This document shows positions 61,625 to 64,000 of a stretch of 64,000 bases of DNA, one piece after another (within the stretch, counting starts at the first letter, position 1; each line of letters opens with the position of its first letter). Source of the stretch: Tepidamorphaceae bacterium (lineage in GTDB: Bacteria > Pseudomonadota > Alphaproteobacteria > Rhizobiales > JAKSCL01); assembly GCA_028289445.1 (NCBI GenBank), contig JANQPO010000016.1, positions 62,001-126,000 of the forward strand. Direction: 5' to 3'. A model generated the notes under the pieces. The model saw only the letters and a list, made by a program, of their open reading frames with translations. It had not been told where the DNA came from and searched no databases. A program made the translations under genes and the position numbers.

Positions 61625-63259
61625 TTAGCCGCGACGCAGCTCTGAAAGCGTCGTTGTGGGCGTGATCGCCTCCGGCGACGTTTTCAAATGGAGTACGGCC
61701 GGTCCGTCCACTGCCATTGCGTCGGCGAAAGTGGCCGGGAAGTCGGCGTCGCGCTCAACAGTAGCGCCAAACGCGCCGTAGGCGCGCGCCAGCGCCGCGA
61801 AATCAGGGTTGAGCAAGTCCGTCGCCGAAACGCGACCGGGGTAATGCTTCTCCTGATGCATGCGGATCGTGCCGTAAATCCCATTGTCGACAACGAGAAT
61901 CCGGATCGCGATATCTTGCTCGCACGCCGTTCCCAGTTCCTGCATGGTCATCTGGAAACAGCCGTCGCCGGCGAAGCAAAGGACCTCTCGATCCGGCATC
62001 CTGAGCTTGGCCGCGATCGCGGCTGGCAGGCCATATCCCATCGACCCGCTCGTCGGCGCGACCTGCGATCCGAAGGTCCGATAGCGCCAAAACCGATGCG
62101 CCCATGTGGCGTAGTTGCCGGCGCCGTTGCAAATCACCGCATCGGGCACCGTTTGGCGTAGGTGACCGATGACCGCGCCCATCTGCAGGTCGCCGGGCGA
62201 TGAGGTCGGCGCGTCGGACCAGGCACGGTACGCGGCGTTCGCCGCATTAGCGCGGCCTGTTCCAGTTCCATCCACACCCGCGACAGCCGTGAAAAACGCA
62301 CCGGGCGTCGCATTGATCGCGAGATCGGGTGCATAGATGCGCCCAAGTTCCTCGGCACCAGGATGAATGTGAACCAATGTTTGGCGCGGATTTGGGATAT
62401 CGAGCAGGGAGAAGTCCTGCGAGGGGTTCTCCGAGAACCGCGCTCCGATGAGAATGATCAAATCGGCGACGCGGATACGCTCACAGAGCGCCGGGTTGAT
62501 CGCCAGGCCGACATCGCCGGCATAATGCGGATGAGCGTTGTCGAACAGCGTTTGCCGGCGAAATGTACACGCAACAGGGATGTCGAGCCGCTCGGAAAAC
62601 TCGACCAGTGCGGTAGCGGCATCCGCCGTCCAGCGCGATCCGCCAACGATCGCAATGGGATCTGAAGCATCCGCCAGAAGAGTCTGGAATCGCTCGATTT
62701 CATCCGCTGCGGGCGCGGGCTCCGCCGCTGAGACCTTGCGGGCGGCGGCAACCGGCGTGGCTTCGCTTGACAACATATCCTCCGGCAGGGCGATCACGAC
62801 CGGTCCAGGTCGTCCCGACATCGCCACATGCCAGGCATGGGAGAGCGTCTCGGGAATCCGGTCGGCGTGGCGGATTTCGACCACCCATTTCGCGATCCCG
62901 CCGAAGAACTGACGATAGTCGACCTCTTGAAACGCGTCGCGGCCGTCCATCCGTCGCCCGATCTGACCGACGAACAGCACCATGGGCGTGGAATCCTGCT
63001 GGGCGACATGAACCCCGGACGAGGCGTTCGTTGCGCCAGGACCGCGCGTGACGAAGCAAACACCCGGCCTGCCGGTCAGCTTGCCGTCGGCCTCGGCCAT
63101 CATTGCCGCGCCGCCCTCCTGGCGCGCGACGACGGTGTGAATAGGGCTATCTTGGAGCGCATCGAGAACGGCCAGATAGCTCTCGCCCGGCACGCAAAAC
63201 ACGCGGTCGACGCCCTGTGCTTCCAATCCCTCGACAATCAGCCGGCCACCAGTGGTCAT
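61625..63259 (-). CDS. Thiamine diphosphate-dependent enzyme, acetolactate synthase-like
   Basis: A 544-residue enzyme of the ILV/pyruvate-oxidase/benzoylformate-decarboxylase family. The start MTTGGRLIVEG at 63259 follows a strong AAGGAGG, so the longer ORF is discarded. Motifs: cofactor glutamate Glu48 in ARQEGGAA, then the ThDP-binding GDGCFQMTMQEL running to VVDNGIYG. It could make acetolactate or cleave a 2-keto acid; it is distinct from the biosynthetic IlvB because no ACT-domain small subunit follows. It is upstream of the cupin (convergent) and after the kinase gene. Confidence 0.88.
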   Translation of the reverse strand: MTTGGRLIVEGLEAQGVDRVFCVPGESYLAVLDALQDSPIHTVVARQEGGAAMMAEADGKLTGRPGVCFVTRGPGATNASSGVHVAQQDSTPMVLFVGQIGRRMDGRDAFQEVDYRQFFGGIAKWVVEIRHADRIPETLSHAWHVAMSGRPGPVVIALPEDMLSSEATPVAAARKVSAAEPAPAADEIERFQTLLADASDPIAIVGGSRWTADAATALVEFSERLDIPVACTFRRQTLFDNAHPHYAGDVGLAINPALCERIRVADLIILIGARFSENPSQDFSLLDIPNPRQTLVHIHPGAEELGRIYAPDLAINATPGAFFTAVAGVDGTGTGRANAANAAYRAWSDAPTSSPGDLQMGAVIGHLRQTVPDAVICNGAGNYATWAHRFWRYRTFGSQVAPTSGSMGYGLPAAIAAKLRMPDREVLCFAGDGCFQMTMQELGTACEQDIAIRILVVDNGIYGTIRMHQEKHYPGRVSATDLLNPDFAALARAYGAFGATVERDADFPATFADAMAVDGPAVLHLKTSPEAITPTTTLSELRRG

Positions 63260-63326
63260 TGATCCTCCTTCGACGTATTGCGCGACAACAGCCGGACCGA
63301 AGTCGCCTGTCAATCGGCACATTGCC

Positions 63327-64000
63327 TCATCGGTTCGGCGGTCCGCCGCCAAGGTGTCGTATCGCGTCTCGGCCGGCCCGTGTCGCCTGTTCTAGGCAGT
63401 TCGCCAGAGGTGTATCGCCCAGCCAGGCGGCAAGGAAGCAGGCCAGGAATGCGTCTCCGGCGCCGGTTGTATCCACCGCAGGTTCAGACGGCGCAGCCGC
63501 GTGGGGCATCTGTTCCGATTCTTTTTCAAAGAGTTGCGCGCCGTTCTTGCCATCTTTGATGATCACCAGCGGATAGCATTCACTCAGCACCCTAAGCTGA
63601 TCCTCTCGCGCCGCGTGACCTGTAAGCGCTGCGGCTTCGGCGGCATTCGGACAGATCAGCGTGGCGCGCCGTGTGGCGTCGAGGAACGTGTCGGCTCCCA
63701 AGTCCTTGATCAGGGTGACCGAGCCCGGATCGACGCTGACGGTCAGCCCACGTGCCGATGCCTCTTGGATAAGTGCGCCGACGGCTTGTCGCGGGCCGGG
63801 CGCGGTCAGGGCATAGCCGGAGACATGCAGATGCTGACACTCGTCCAAGACATCGATGGGCGCGTCGTCCGTCGAGAGAGCATCATTGGCGCCTCGATCG
63901 GTGAGAAAGCTGCGCTCGCCCGTCTGGTCCACGAGGCAGACCAATGTCCCGGTATGGCATGTGTGATCGGGTCCCAGGCGCGCCTCAACTCCGATCTCGG
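63327..64000 (-). CDS. PfkB-family sugar kinase (5' end outside window)
   Basis: The C-terminal 223 residues of a ribokinase-type sugar kinase; the N terminus is beyond the right edge. The signature GAGDAF with TTGAGDAFLACFLAAW supplies the catalytic Asp and ATP-anion hole, and PNAAEAAALTG and IIKDGKNGAQLF are family features. The open reading frame remains open to base 64000 without a start. It is 67 bases upstream of the ThDP-enzyme gene on the same strand. Substrate may be 2-keto-3-deoxygluconate, fructose or ribose. Confidence 0.9.
   Translation of the reverse strand, partial: EIGVEARLGPDHTCHTGTLVCLVDQTGERSFLTDRGANDALSTDDAPIDVLDECQHLHVSGYALTAPGPRQAVGALIQEASARGLTVSVDPGSVTLIKDLGADTFLDATRRATLICPNAAEAAALTGHAAREDQLRVLSECYPLVIIKDGKNGAQLFEKESEQMPHAAAPSEPAVDTTGAGDAFLACFLAAWLGDTPLANCLEQATRAGRDAIRHLGGGPPNR

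Overview
The window is about 64 kb of GC-rich alphaproteobacterial chromosome, most likely from a free-living member of the Hyphomicrobiales (Rhizobiales). The reasons are the gene content (PAS histidine kinase of the PleC/DivJ type, phasin, Tat-exported PhoX, heterotetrameric sarcosine oxidase, MttB-like methyltransferase), a TTAA-N7-TTAA CtrA-type site, and one copy of a CCGAAAA...TTTTCGG palindrome of a kind common in this order. Genes are packed, often with 4-base ATGA overlaps. I see no tRNA, rRNA, CRISPR array, insertion sequence or prophage. The clearest sign of foreign DNA is one AT-rich stretch at about 26.75-27.53 kb. All calls were made by reading the sequence; no database search was run.

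Layout. 0-1.7 kb: 5' part of a membrane PAS-histidine kinase running off the left edge. 1.9-4.6 kb: aminopeptidase N. 4.8-6.6 kb: a very recognisable creatinase and a phasin-like protein. 6.6-14.1 kb: a peptide-type ABC importer (fused ATPase, two permeases) separated from its probable binding protein by an MFS transporter, a small exported protein and a DUF4760 protein. 14.2-20.8 kb: OmpA-like lipoprotein with a strong terminator, SnoaL-like protein, leaderless ArsR regulator with a gene remnant, M20 peptidase, upp, di-haem oxidoreductase, and an unusual receiver-domain protein behind a CtrA-type site.

20.8-37.7 kb is the metabolic centre. soxBDAG (minus strand) oxidises sarcosine. Divergently, an XRE-cupin regulator heads two tandem FAD/GcvT amine dehydrogenases, a PEP-mutase/isocitrate-lyase-type enzyme and an MttB-like methyltransferase without pyrrolysine. 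An agmatinase-type ureohydrolase lies close by. With the creatinase, this suggests a programme for stripping creatine, betaine-like and other N-methylated or guanidino compounds to glycine, one-carbon units and urea. No corrinoid protein is encoded beside the MttB homologue.

37.8-46.7 kb: PhoX phosphatase behind a Pho-box, a lipoprotein hydrolase, a divergent Lrp/ald pair, 6-phosphogluconate dehydrogenase, and tdh-kbl (threonine to glycine). 46.7-57.9 kb: a complete glycogen operon on the minus strand, glgC-glgA-glgX-pgm-glgP-glgB, running almost directly into kbl-tdh. 58-64 kb: a small secreted protein and a loose set of sugar-acid type enzymes (enolase superfamily, SMP-30 lactonase, cupin, ThDP enzyme, and a PfkB kinase cut by the right edge).
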